Source: Sphingobacterium alimentarium (GTDB lineage: Bacteria > Bacteroidota > Bacteroidia > Sphingobacteriales > Sphingobacteriaceae). From it: DNA of 64,000 bases. Of this stretch, positions 25,800-34,074 are shown piece after piece. A program made the translations under genes and the position numbers. The stretch's first letter is position 1. Every line of letters begins with the position of its first letter. Under the pieces are notes generated by a model, which was not told the origin of the DNA, ran no database searches, and saw nothing but the letters and a program-made list of their open reading frames with translations. The stretch lies in the NCBI RefSeq assembly GCF_004342685.1, contig NZ_SMBZ01000013.1, forward strand, positions 1 through 64,000, written 5' to 3'.

Positions 25800-26204
25800 T
25801 TATAGAATAGGTTTAAAATGTTCGTTGAAATAATCGGTAATATCTTCACCGTACTCCCTGAAATGATGTTCGAGAATGTTGTCAATGTAAGAGTAGAGCG
25901 TTGTTCTTTCTTCCCTTGTCAGTTGAACGATGCGGAGCAATCTTTCGTGGTATTCAGGGCGTATGTAAACGACCTTGCCGTTACGCCCCGATGGAAACCG
26001 ATTGACCAAAAACGTTTCCTCATAGTCCACTTTTTTTGATGAACTGTTACGGGCTTTTTCCCTTGGCTTGGTTTCCTTTGGTACATCCTGCTTTTTGTTA
26101 TTGCCCGGTGGAGCTACAAGCTCATCGCCGCTTATGATGTTCATAAGGTATTCCTCATCAACATTGGGTTTTTCAAAATCGTTGTTTTTGTTATTTGAAG
26201 CCAT
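25800..26204 (-). CDS. DUF3408 conjugal transfer protein (TraB/TraC position)
   Basis: This 134-aa protein has a charged, unstructured N-terminal half (about 1-65) and a C-terminal DUF3408 domain (VNRFPSGRNGKVVYIRPEYH, then helices ending YGEDITDYFNEHFKPIL) that resembles ribbon-helix-helix-like partners of ParA proteins. It lies 12 bp after traA and 3 bp before traD. It may work with TraA in element segregation or transfer. Confidence 0.85.
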   Translation of the reverse strand: MASNNKNNDFEKPNVDEEYLMNIISGDELVAPPGNNKKQDVPKETKPREKARNSSSKKVDYEETFLVNRFPSGRNGKVVYIRPEYHERLLRIVQLTREERTTLYSYIDNILEHHFREYGEDITDYFNEHFKPIL

Positions 26205-26216
26205 ACTTTACTGTTT

Positions 26217-26984
26217 TTATAGATGAGTGATTTTTAAAAATTCCTCGACAAACAAATCCATTTTCGTTGCTTTCATCAACTGTGGTTCAGCAGGCAGCAA
26301 ACTTGATCGGAACACATAACTGCCTGTGTCTTCTGTTTCCTTTCGGAAACGTTTACTGTCCATTATTCTTGTTTCCATTATGGGTAGGTTGAGTTCTTTG
26401 ATAACATTTTGATAAGCATCATACAATCCTGTTCTTTCCCTCCCGTCCACTTGGTTCCAAAATAGCCACATCTCTTGTTCGGGATTTCCCTCGTCCGTTT
26501 GGGGAAGTCCGAGAAAGGCCTTGGTAAAGCCCAATGTACTTTCCACTACCAAACGATCGGCAGTAATGGGCGAAAAGATAAAGTCCATTTTTTTCAAGGT
26601 AGTCAGTACGCCTTTGGTATTGGCTGTTCCGGGCAGATCGAAGAAAACCACATCCGGTTCAACCACCGACTGGCTTGTATATTCCGATGCTTTATCCAAA
26701 GCCGTTTCAGCCTTGCATTTAATAATAGGGTACGCTTTTTTGTTGATGGTTTGAAACTGCTTCATTGCTGCCTTTTTATGGTAGTCGTTCTGCATTATGG
26801 TTCTCTTATCCCTTTCACGCATATTGGTCAGGCTGTGCTGTGGAAAGTCGCAGTCCATTACCAGCACATTAAAACCTAAACGGTAATGAAGCACACTTGC
26901 CAGCAAGGTGGTCATCGTGGATTTTCCCACACCGCCCTTTTGGGTGGAGAAGCTGATTTTTAAAGTTTTCTTTGTTGTTTCCAT
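26217..26984 (-). CDS. traA: ParA family ATPase TraA
   Basis: This 255-aa protein is a ParA/MinD-type ATPase with the deviant Walker A KGGVGKSTMTT (residues about 17-27), the FFDLPGT Walker B-like strand and a DCDFPQHS A' motif. In Bacteroidetes CTns TraA is the first gene of the tra region. It may position the element or its transfer complex. It is transcribed away from the oriT/mob region. The probable promoter region is the 700-bp gap to the right. Confidence 0.93.
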   Translation of the reverse strand: METTKKTLKISFSTQKGGVGKSTMTTLLASVLHYRLGFNVLVMDCDFPQHSLTNMRERDKRTIMQNDYHKKAAMKQFQTINKKAYPIIKCKAETALDKASEYTSQSVVEPDVVFFDLPGTANTKGVLTTLKKMDFIFSPITADRLVVESTLGFTKAFLGLPQTDEGNPEQEMWLFWNQVDGRERTGLYDAYQNVIKELNLPIMETRIMDSKRFRKETEDTGSYVFRSSLLPAEPQLMKATKMDLFVEEFLKITHL

Positions 26985-27141
26985 TATTCAAAAATTTATT
27001 GTTACACACTTTATCTGTTTTGCAGGATTGAATATTGGTTTATCTGATTATTACCTCGTTCCTATATTCCTGCATTCCCTTTTGGGTGCTTTCCTGCACA
27101 GGTATTTGCTTTCATTTTTGCCTTGTTAGGTACATTCTTTG

Positions 27142-27234
27142 GCAAGTGGAAAAACTTGCAACAGGTAAATTGCTTTACCGCTTTTATGCTTTTACACTTT
27201 TATTGTTTTATGCTTTTAAAACCTTATGCTTTTA
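27142..27234. repeat. hairpin and three TTATGCTTTTA direct repeats in traA leader region
   Basis: GCAAGT / ACTTGC forms a 6-bp stem at 27142-27159. TTATGCTTTTA occurs at 27184-27194, 27208-27218 and 27224-27234. The spacing is irregular (24 and 16 bp), so these could be protein-binding repeats or simply AT-rich leader. No gene is supported in 26985-27683; the short frames there lack family resemblance. Confidence 0.4.
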
Positions 27235-27344
27235 TTCCAAACTACCTGTTTGCAAACCTGATTTTCTTCTTTGTTTAGATACATTTTTTACTACCTGCAC
27301 TAAAATTATACGGCAAATAAAGCGATTGATTTAACCGCTGATTG

Positions 27345-27384
27345 AGCTGTGGCAGTGTTTGTCGTTCAAAGGCACTGTTTGGCA
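27345..27384 (-). promoter_or_regulatory. 10-bp-phased operator array, copy 4 (traA side)
   Basis: On the minus strand the units are TGCCAAACAG, TGCCTTTGAA, CGACAAACAC and TGCCACAGCT, exactly 10 bp apart. The array lies 360 bp upstream of traA and 300 bp before mobA. The CGACAAACAC-TGCCAC part is identical at 15 of 16 positions to the copy before the 58681 gene. Confidence 0.75.
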
Positions 27385-27480
27385 CTACTATACAATACAA
27401 TGCTTTCGTAAACAGGGCTTTACTTTGTACAAATATTTTTATTAACGGATTTATGCAAAAGTCTTTTTACAAAACGGAAG

Positions 27481-27619
27481 GTAACGGGAACGGCATCGAG
27501 CCGTTTTTCCCTGTTACATTTAATCCGTCCCGCAGGGCGGATTTTTGTGTTCAACAGAACACGGCAAGTTGTGTTTTGAGGCACTCGAAACCGAGTTTAG
27601 TGCCTCAAAACAACTTGCC
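27481..27619. other. probable oriT: three consecutive hairpins
   Basis: Three inverted repeats lie between divergent traA and mobA: 27481-27517 (stem GTAACGGG-AACGGC), 27523-27542 (near-palindrome ATCCGTCCCGCAGGGCGGAT) and 27563-27619. The last has a 21-bp stem from GGCAAGTTGTGTTTTGAGGC to its complement with one mismatch region. Origins of transfer of Bacteroidetes CTns lie just upstream of mobA, and large stem-loops next to the nick site are typical. The nick site itself cannot be assigned. Confidence 0.65.
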
Positions 27620-27683
27620 CTTGCAGGGAGCAGAAAAAGACCTCCGAAGTCGGCTTTTCGTATGAATTAAAAATGGATTTGTG

Positions 27684-28151
27684 ATGAACGAGAACAACAA
27701 ACAGAAACAGCATAAGGGCGGTCGTAAGCCAAAGCTCAATCCCAGCACCCACCGCCACGTTTTCCGTTTGACAGACGAGGAAAACGCTAAATTATTATCG
27801 CTTTTTGAAGCATCGGGAATGCCCAATAAGGCAAAATTTATCATTTCGCAACTATTCGGAAATGAAATGAAGTCGGTTCAGATTGACAAAGGAACAGTTG
27901 ATTACTATATGCGATTGACCTCGTTTCACAGTCAGTTCCGCTCCATAGGTGTGAATTATAACCAGATCGTAAAGCTGTTGTACCGCAATTTTTCGGAGAA
28001 AAAAGCTGCCGCTTTCCTTTACAAATTAGAAAAACAGACATTGGAAATGGTCATTTTATGCCAAAAAATTATGGAGTTGACCGAAGAATTTGAAGCAAAA
28101 TATCTGAAAAACAGCATAAACAATGATCGCAAAAATCGGAAGAAGCAGTAA
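27684..28151 (+). CDS. mobA: mobilization protein MobA (relaxosome accessory, RHH/MobC-like)
   Basis: The ATG at 27684 is preferred over the GTG just before it. The 155-aa basic protein begins with a Lys/Arg-rich arm and HRHVFRLTDEENAKLLSLFE, a ribbon-helix-helix-type segment. It continues with the FRSIGVNYNQIVKLLYRNF motif of MobC/BfmA-like accessories that bind oriT and help the relaxase. It lies next to the hairpin-rich oriT and overlaps mobB by 29 bp. Confidence 0.88.
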   Translation: MNENNKQKQHKGGRKPKLNPSTHRHVFRLTDEENAKLLSLFEASGMPNKAKFIISQLFGNEMKSVQIDKGTVDYYMRLTSFHSQFRSIGVNYNQIVKLLYRNFSEKKAAAFLYKLEKQTLEMVILCQKIMELTEEFEAKYLKNSINNDRKNRKKQ

Positions 28152-29409
28152 TTTATATGGTGCATTGTCATACAATAACCTCAAAGTGGAAAAGGAAAAT
28201 GGGCAAATTCTCCTTGCCCATAAGATAATTGAGACACCAAACGGAGAATATACCGTAGCACAGTTGACCCAATCTTTTGAACCCTACTTAATCGCAAATC
28301 GCAATACGGAATATCATACCCTGCATATCTCGCTCAATCCCGACCCAAAGGATAAGGTAAGCGATGACAAGTTCAGGGAAATTGCGGAACAGTATATGCG
28401 TGAAATGGGGTACGGCGAACAGCCTTTTGTGGTATTCAAACACACAGATATTGACCGTAGCCATATCCATATCGTATCGGTATGCGTGGACGAAAACGGT
28501 GTAAAGATTTCGGACAAATTCGAGAAAATGCGATCAATGAAAGTGTGCCGTGAACTCGAAAAGCAACACCATTTAGTACCCGCAACAAACAAAGAGCATC
28601 AGCAAAATGATAAGGTGTTTCGTCCGGTGGATTATCGGGCTGGCGATGTAAAAAGCCAGATCGCTTCGGTTGTCCGACACCTGCCCAATTACTATCAATA
28701 TCAAACTTTGGGAGAGTATAATGCCTTGCTATCCCTCTTCCATATTACTACGGAGAAAGTGGAGGGCGAATTGCAGGGAAAAATGAAACAGGGGTTATTG
28801 TACATCCCGTTGAATGAAAAGGGAGAAAGAGCCGGGCATCCGTTCAAGGCTTCCCTGTTCGGAAAAAACGCAGGGTTACCCGCTTTGGAATTGCATTTTG
28901 CGAAATGCAAATTGGCATTGAAAGACCATCCCACCAAACAGACACTCAAAGCCGCCATTAACATTGCCCTAAAAACAACGGTTGATGAATCGAAATTTAA
29001 AAAAAACTTAGCCGAGCAGGGCATTCAGGTAATGGTACGGCGTAATGATGTAGGACGGATCTACGGTATTACATTCATCGATCACAATTCCAAAACGGTC
29101 TGGAATGGTTCTCGCTTGGGTAAGGAGCTTTCTGCCAATACATTTAATGACTACTGGAACAACAACATCAGACCGGAAATAAAAGAACATGATGAACCAC
29201 AGGCAAAGATATCCCATTTAAAGGATGAGGATCTACCCACGGAAGAACCGCATCATTTGTTCGACTTTCTGGATACTAAGGAAAAACATGAAGACGGTTT
29301 AATCGAAGCCTTTGGCGGTTTGCTTATTCCTGAAGCCCAGGGCGAGGATCATGAGGAACAACAGTTTGCTAATAGAATGAAGAAAAGAAAAAAAAGGAGA
29401 ATGCAATAA
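28123..29409 (+). CDS. mobB: relaxase MobB (MobA/MobL-type mobilization nuclease)
   Basis: This 428-aa protein has the relaxase/mobilization nuclease domain in residues about 1-260. The metal-binding triad is in FKHTDIDRSHIHIVS (His-x-Asp-x3-His-x-His), and the nicking Tyr is probably among the N-terminal GRSSNLYGALSYN tyrosines. The basic C-terminus ends KKRKKRRMQ. The enzyme nicks one strand at oriT and pilots it through the mating channel. It is coupled to mobA by overlap. Confidence 0.93.
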   Translation: MIAKIGRSSNLYGALSYNNLKVEKENGQILLAHKIIETPNGEYTVAQLTQSFEPYLIANRNTEYHTLHISLNPDPKDKVSDDKFREIAEQYMREMGYGEQPFVVFKHTDIDRSHIHIVSVCVDENGVKISDKFEKMRSMKVCRELEKQHHLVPATNKEHQQNDKVFRPVDYRAGDVKSQIASVVRHLPNYYQYQTLGEYNALLSLFHITTEKVEGELQGKMKQGLLYIPLNEKGERAGHPFKASLFGKNAGLPALELHFAKCKLALKDHPTKQTLKAAINIALKTTVDESKFKKNLAEQGIQVMVRRNDVGRIYGITFIDHNSKTVWNGSRLGKELSANTFNDYWNNNIRPEIKEHDEPQAKISHLKDEDLPTEEPHHLFDFLDTKEKHEDGLIEAFGGLLIPEAQGEDHEEQQFANRMKKRKKRRMQ

Positions 29410-29444
29410 CTCATACACCACAATATAAATATGGATAATACCAA

Positions 29445-29466
29445 GACCTCCATTTTATAAGAGGTC
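29445..29466 (+). terminator. hairpin after mobB
   Basis: GACCTC / GAGGTC forms a stem with a 10-base AT loop, followed by CATTTAT. It is a modest terminator candidate for the mobAB unit. Confidence 0.5.
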
Positions 29467-29524
29467 ATTTATACCGCTATCGCTCACTCTGGGGATTGGA
29501 TTTAAAAAGAGTAATATCCAAAAA

Positions 29525-29616
29525 ACCGTTTAAACTGATATATTACGATTGAACAGCAGATATCCGCTATTCAGCTTCTTTTACTGCGATACACTTTACT
29601 GCCCAAACTAATTTTG
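29525..29616 (+). promoter_or_regulatory. shared promoter/operator module, copy A (ketoacyl-synthase gene)
   Basis: This segment aligns over about 90 bp with 33965-34056. It holds a hairpin GAACAGC / GCTATTC (29551-29572) and 48 bp from its centre a perfect -7 box TAATTTTG (29609-29616), followed by a 71-base leader. Stem bases differ from the other copy while the pairing is mostly kept. Confidence 0.65.
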
Positions 29617-29687
29617 CCAAGAATATGTAATGATTGCAAATGTTGGAAAAAAAGGGATGAGGAAGTGCATCACAAGAAGAAATAACA

Positions 29688-30746
29688 ATGAAGAGTAAAA
29701 TTATTGGTGCGGGTAATTATGTACCTTCACAAACGATTACCAACCTGTTTTTTGATAAACATCATTTCCTTGACGAAAACGGACTGGCTCTAACACATGA
29801 CAACGCAACAATTATCAATAAGCTGAAAGAAATTACAGGCATTGAAGAAAGGCGTTATGCTACAAAAGAACAGGTAGCTTCTGACCTGGGCTTTTTCGCT
29901 GCGAAATCCGCAATTAAGGACTCGGGGATTGATCCTGAAACTTTGGATTACATCATTTTTGCCCATAATTTTGGCGATGTGCGTTTCGGAACGGTGCAGT
30001 CCGATATGGTTCCGAGCCTCGCTTCGAGGGTCAAGCATCTTTTGAAGATAAAAAACAATTTTTGTGTTGCTTACGATATAGTGTTCGGATGCCCAGGGTG
30101 GATTGAGGGAATGATACAAGCTAATGCTTTTATTAAATCGGGTATTGCTAAACGATGCCTGATTATCGGAGCAGAAACCCTTTCCCGAGTAGTAGATATC
30201 CATGACAGGGATAGCATGATTTATGCAGACGGAGCAGGTGCTGCCATATTGGAAATCAGCAATGATGAATCGGGAATCCAATCGCACATATCGGGTTCGT
30301 TTACCTCAGAAGAAAAAGACTATCTGCACTTTGGTAAATCGTACTCTAATGAGAGTTGTCCTGATATACGATACATCAAGATGAACGGCAGAAAAATCTA
30401 TGAATTTGCCATTTTGCGTGTTCCTATTGCTATGAAAGAATGCCTTGATAGCAGCGGATTTTCCATTAACCAATTGGATAAAATCATTATTCATCAGGCT
30501 AATAAAAAAATGGACGAAGCTATTCTTAAACGGTTTTACAGGTTATACGATGCAGCAGTTCCCAAAGACATAATGCCTATGGTTATTCAGAAGCTCGGAA
30601 ACAGCAGTGTAGCAACAATTCCCTCTCTACTTGCGATGATTAAAAGAGGAGAGTTACCTGAACATTCTATTAAAAAAGGAGATATAGTTTTGTTTGCTTC
30701 GGTAGGTGCGGGAATGAATATCAATGCGTTTGTTTATAAGGCATAA
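29688..30746 (+). CDS. 3-oxoacyl-ACP synthase III family protein
   Basis: This 352-aa protein has the KAS III thiolase fold with the catalytic triad visible: Cys in VFGCPGWIEG, His in IIHQANKKMD and Asn in KLGNSSVATIP. It therefore can be active in decarboxylative condensation of an acyl starter with malonyl-ACP. It is longer than FabH (about 320 aa) and closer to the CerJ/DarB-like branch. It stands alone between mobB and mobC, so it is cargo. It shares a promoter module with the RND efflux operon. Its product is unknown; priming of a fatty acid or resorcinol-type lipid is possible. Confidence 0.85.
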   Translation: MKSKIIGAGNYVPSQTITNLFFDKHHFLDENGLALTHDNATIINKLKEITGIEERRYATKEQVASDLGFFAAKSAIKDSGIDPETLDYIIFAHNFGDVRFGTVQSDMVPSLASRVKHLLKIKNNFCVAYDIVFGCPGWIEGMIQANAFIKSGIAKRCLIIGAETLSRVVDIHDRDSMIYADGAGAAILEISNDESGIQSHISGSFTSEEKDYLHFGKSYSNESCPDIRYIKMNGRKIYEFAILRVPIAMKECLDSSGFSINQLDKIIIHQANKKMDEAILKRFYRLYDAAVPKDIMPMVIQKLGNSSVATIPSLLAMIKRGELPEHSIKKGDIVLFASVGAGMNINAFVYKA

Positions 30747-30799
30747 AATAAACAGAACTCAGGATAATAATTTCGATTGATTGTAAACTGTACTATTCA

Positions 30800-30839
30800 G
30801 CCAAACACCGCCACGCACCGCCATTGAGTGCCATATTCT
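30800..30839 (+). promoter_or_regulatory. 10-bp-phased operator array, copy 5 (mobC)
   Basis: The units GCCAAACACC, GCCACGCACC, GCCATTGAGT and GCCATATTCT each begin with GCCA and are exactly 10 bp apart. This is the cleanest copy. It ends 55 bp before the mobC ATG and has the same orientation relative to its gene as the other copies. Confidence 0.8.
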
Positions 30840-30894
30840 TATAGACACGCTATACAGCCTATAAATTCACGCCCGAACATTTAAAATTTTTCAA

Positions 30895-32892
30895 ATGCAG
30901 GGAGAAGACGATTTAAGAGGCTTAGCCAAGATAATGGCTTTTATGCGGGCAGTAAGTATCCTTTTGGTACTGATGCACCTTTATTGGTTTTGCTACACTT
31001 TCTTTTTAGAACGTGGCTGGACATTAGAAATCATCAATAAGATATTAGGGAATTTCAACCGGACGGCAGGACTTTTTGAACATACGTTATATACCAAAGT
31101 GTTCGCTTTGGTATTGTTGGCTTTAAGCTGTCTGGGAACAAAAGGCGTAAAAAATGAAAAAATAACATGGTCTAAAATTTATGTGGCGTTGGGTATTGGA
31201 TTTGTGTTATTCTTTCTCAATACGCCACTCTTAAAGCTGTCGCCAGTTGCCGGAACATTCCTTTATATCCTTACGATGGCGGGCGGTTATATTGCCTTAT
31301 TGATGGCGGGTGTGTGGATGCACCGTTTACTCAACAACAACCTGATGGACGACGTTTTCAATAATGAAAATGAGAGTTTTCAGCAGGAAACCAAGCTGAT
31401 GGAAAACGAATATTCTGTCAATCTTCCCACGAAGTTCTATTACAAAGGCAAGTGGAACAACGGCTGGATTAACATTGTGAATCCCTTTCGGGCAACGATC
31501 GTGTTAGGAACTCCGGGTTCCGGTAAATCGTATGCAATCGTAAACAACTACATCAAGCAACAGATTGAGAAAGGGTTCTCCATGTACATCTATGACTTCA
31601 AATTCGATGACCTTTCTACCATTGCCTACAACCACTTATTGAAGAACAGGGATAAGTACAAAGTACAGCCCAAATTTTATGTGATAAATTTTGACGACCC
31701 ACGCAAGAGCCACCGTTGCAATCCGCTTAATCCCGGCTTTATGACGGACATATCCGATGCCTACGAAGCGGCATATACGATCATGCTAAACCTTAACAGG
31801 TCGTGGATACAGAAGCAAGGGGATTTTTTCGTCGAGTCGCCAATTATATTGTTGGCAGCCATTATCTGGTTTCTTAAAATCTACGAAAATGGTAAGTTCT
31901 GTACCTTTCCCCATGCTATTGAGTTGCTGAATAAGAAATACGCTGATGTATTTACCATTCTGACCTCTTATCCCGAATTGGAAAATTATTTGTCGCCCTT
32001 CATGGATGCCTGGCAAGGCGGAGCACAAGATCAATTACAAGGTCAGATTGCTTCTGCCAAAATCCCTTTGTCGAGAATGATTTCGCCACAACTCTATTGG
32101 GTTATGACAGGCGACGATTTTTCTTTAGACATCAACAACCCAAAAGAGCCTAAAATTTTGTGTGTCGGAAACAACCCCGATAGACAAAATATTTACTCAG
32201 CAGCTTTGGGTTTATATAACTCCCGAATTGTAAAATTAATCAATAAAAAAGGACAGCTTAAAAGCTCGGTTATCATAGACGAATTGCCCACAATTTATTT
32301 CAGGGGACTTGACCAACTCATCGCAACTGCGAGAAGTAATTTCGTATCTGTATGCCTTGGTTTTCAAGATTTTAGTCAATTAATACGTGATTATGGCGAC
32401 AAAGAAAGTAAGGTAATTCAGAACACAGTTGGTAATATTTTTAGCGGTCAGGTCGTAGGCGAAACAGCGAAAAATTTATCAGAACGTTTCGGAAAAGTTT
32501 TACAAAAACGGCAGAGTATGACGATTAATCGTAATGATAAATCTACTTCCATTTCAACCCAATTAGACAGCCTTATTCCGGCTTCAAAAATCAGTACCCT
32601 TACACAAGGTATGTTCGTGGGTGCTGTTTCCGATAACTTCGACGAACGTATAGAGCAAAAAATATTTCATGCGGAAATCGTGGTTGATAATGAAAAGGTT
32701 GCTACCGAAACCAAAGCGTATCAGAAGATACCCGAAATTTTATCCTTTGTCGATGAAAACGGAGTAGATAATATGAAACGGGATATTGATAACAATTACC
32801 GTCAGATAAAATTAGACATTGTTCATATCGTGGAGAGTGAAATGGAACGCATCAAGAATGACCCTGATCTACAACATTTGGTACAACAATAG
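30895..32892 (+). CDS. mobC: type IV coupling protein MobC (VirD4/TraG-like)
   Basis: This 665-aa protein has an N-terminal membrane region with helices at about 15-40, 60-80, 95-115 and 120-140. The cytoplasmic ATPase follows, with Walker A LGTPGSGKSYA (residues about 202-212) and the Walker B-like strand SSVIIDELPT. It matches the VirD4/TraG coupling proteins that hand the relaxase-DNA complex to the secretion channel. It has its own phased operator upstream, separated from mobAB by the KAS III cargo. Confidence 0.93.
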   Translation: MQGEDDLRGLAKIMAFMRAVSILLVLMHLYWFCYTFFLERGWTLEIINKILGNFNRTAGLFEHTLYTKVFALVLLALSCLGTKGVKNEKITWSKIYVALGIGFVLFFLNTPLLKLSPVAGTFLYILTMAGGYIALLMAGVWMHRLLNNNLMDDVFNNENESFQQETKLMENEYSVNLPTKFYYKGKWNNGWINIVNPFRATIVLGTPGSGKSYAIVNNYIKQQIEKGFSMYIYDFKFDDLSTIAYNHLLKNRDKYKVQPKFYVINFDDPRKSHRCNPLNPGFMTDISDAYEAAYTIMLNLNRSWIQKQGDFFVESPIILLAAIIWFLKIYENGKFCTFPHAIELLNKKYADVFTILTSYPELENYLSPFMDAWQGGAQDQLQGQIASAKIPLSRMISPQLYWVMTGDDFSLDINNPKEPKILCVGNNPDRQNIYSAALGLYNSRIVKLINKKGQLKSSVIIDELPTIYFRGLDQLIATARSNFVSVCLGFQDFSQLIRDYGDKESKVIQNTVGNIFSGQVVGETAKNLSERFGKVLQKRQSMTINRNDKSTSISTQLDSLIPASKISTLTQGMFVGAVSDNFDERIEQKIFHAEIVVDNEKVATETKAYQKIPEILSFVDENGVDNMKRDIDNNYRQIKLDIVHIVESEMERIKNDPDLQHLVQQ

Positions 32893-33140
32893 CCAAGACT
32901 TATGCTAAGAGATGATTGAAAAAAATATAAATTCTGCCACACGAATGACGATCCAAACACTTTACATCAACCAATTTCCCGGTTTAGATGAGTATAGAAC
33001 AGTTCATAAGTCAATTTACCCTATTCAATTATTTTTTTTGACTATTGGTATCTTTGATTGGATAATTTTGTAAACAGAATCAACTGTATGAAAAATAGCA
33101 ATATGCGGTTGCTATCTGATTGAAAAAAAAGGCAGATAAA

Positions 33141-33752
33141 ATGGAAGTAGTAATAAAAAATCTCAGAGATAAGGATTTCGATATGGCAAGAAAGTTTGCT
33201 GTCGAAGGCATGCACTTATCATGGTACGCAACCAACAAGTTAGAACTCTATATCTACAGCAAATATTTCTGGTACTTGGAAATTACCAAAGCAACACGGG
33301 CATACGGAGCCTATATGGATAATAAATTGGTGGGCGTACTCTTAGCAGACATAAAGGGTAAACCAAAAATTTTTACCTCCTTTTATTACAGAGCCTTTGT
33401 CAAAACTATTTCTTTTTTTATCAATCTCTTTTACTGGAAAGCATCCAGTATATATGACGATACCAATGTAGAGATGCTCAATGAACTGAAAAGGACAAAC
33501 GAAATTGACGGTGAACTGAATTTTTTCGCTGTTGACCCTACCATCAAGGGCAAGGGGATCGGAACACTCCTGCTTGACCGATTGGAAAAGGATGAAAAAG
33601 ATAAAATGATCTACCTGTATACCGATTCCGGATCTACCTACCAGTTTTACGAAAGGCGGGGTTTCACTATGTCGGGTAAACGGGATATCACGATGGAGAT
33701 ACACGGAAAAGAGGTCGCATTGACCTGTTATATATTCAGTAAACGATTTTAA
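33141..33752 (+). CDS. GNAT family N-acetyltransferase
   Basis: The ATG at 33141 is chosen over a TTG at 33120. The 203-aa protein has the acetyl-CoA-binding loop FAVDPTIKGKGIGTLLLDRL (with KGKGIG) and the closing strand-helix YTDSGSTYQFYERRGF of GNAT enzymes. The substrate is not apparent. It has its own TATCTTTG promoter box about 90 bp upstream and ends on a strong terminator, so it is a single-gene cargo unit. Confidence 0.85.
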   Translation: MEVVIKNLRDKDFDMARKFAVEGMHLSWYATNKLELYIYSKYFWYLEITKATRAYGAYMDNKLVGVLLADIKGKPKIFTSFYYRAFVKTISFFINLFYWKASSIYDDTNVEMLNELKRTNEIDGELNFFAVDPTIKGKGIGTLLLDRLEKDEKDKMIYLYTDSGSTYQFYERRGFTMSGKRDITMEIHGKEVALTCYIFSKRF

Positions 33753-33776
33753 AAGCCTTGAAAAATTCAAGGCTTT
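33752..33776 (+). terminator. terminator of the GNAT gene
   Basis: An 11-bp stem (AAAGCCTTGAA / TTCAAGGCTTT) with a 3-base loop is followed by a T run. It starts at the stop codon. The rest of the gap to 34074 has no gene; its right part holds the shared promoter module. Confidence 0.88.
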
Positions 33777-33964
33777 TTTATTGGTAGGGGCTTATATACC
33801 TACGCTACATGGTTTCGTACCGGGCTTTTTACTACCTGTAAAAAACAATGCTTAATTTTCTTTTATCGGCTTGCTCCCAAGCAAAAAATAACTCACCAAA
33901 TTCCTATATCATAGGTAGTTGCTACTACTGACTTTCAAACTGTGTCCAACCAAATTCTCAGCAA

Positions 33965-34056
33965 ACGACTTAAACGGATATAACACAATTGAACGGTGAA
34001 TATTTACCGTTCGGTTTCTTTTTCAAGCATACGCTTTAATGCCCAGGCTACCTTTG
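33965..34056 (+). promoter_or_regulatory. shared promoter/operator module, copy B (RND operon)
   Basis: This copy has a perfect 7-bp hairpin GAACGGT / ACCGTTC (33991-34012) and the -7 box TACCTTTG (34049-34056) at the same 48-bp spacing as copy A. The start codon is 18 bases after the box. Conserved words shared by both copies include GATATA, ATTGAAC, TTCTTTT and TGCCCA. Confidence 0.7.
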
Positions 34057-34074
34057 GCAAAAAAATAAGTGATC

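Noticed and set aside
27035-27665. Two plus-strand open frames (99 and 107 codons) in the traA-mobA gap
   Set aside because: Their composition is AT/Cys/Phe-rich without motifs, and they run through hairpins and repeats typical of an oriT region.
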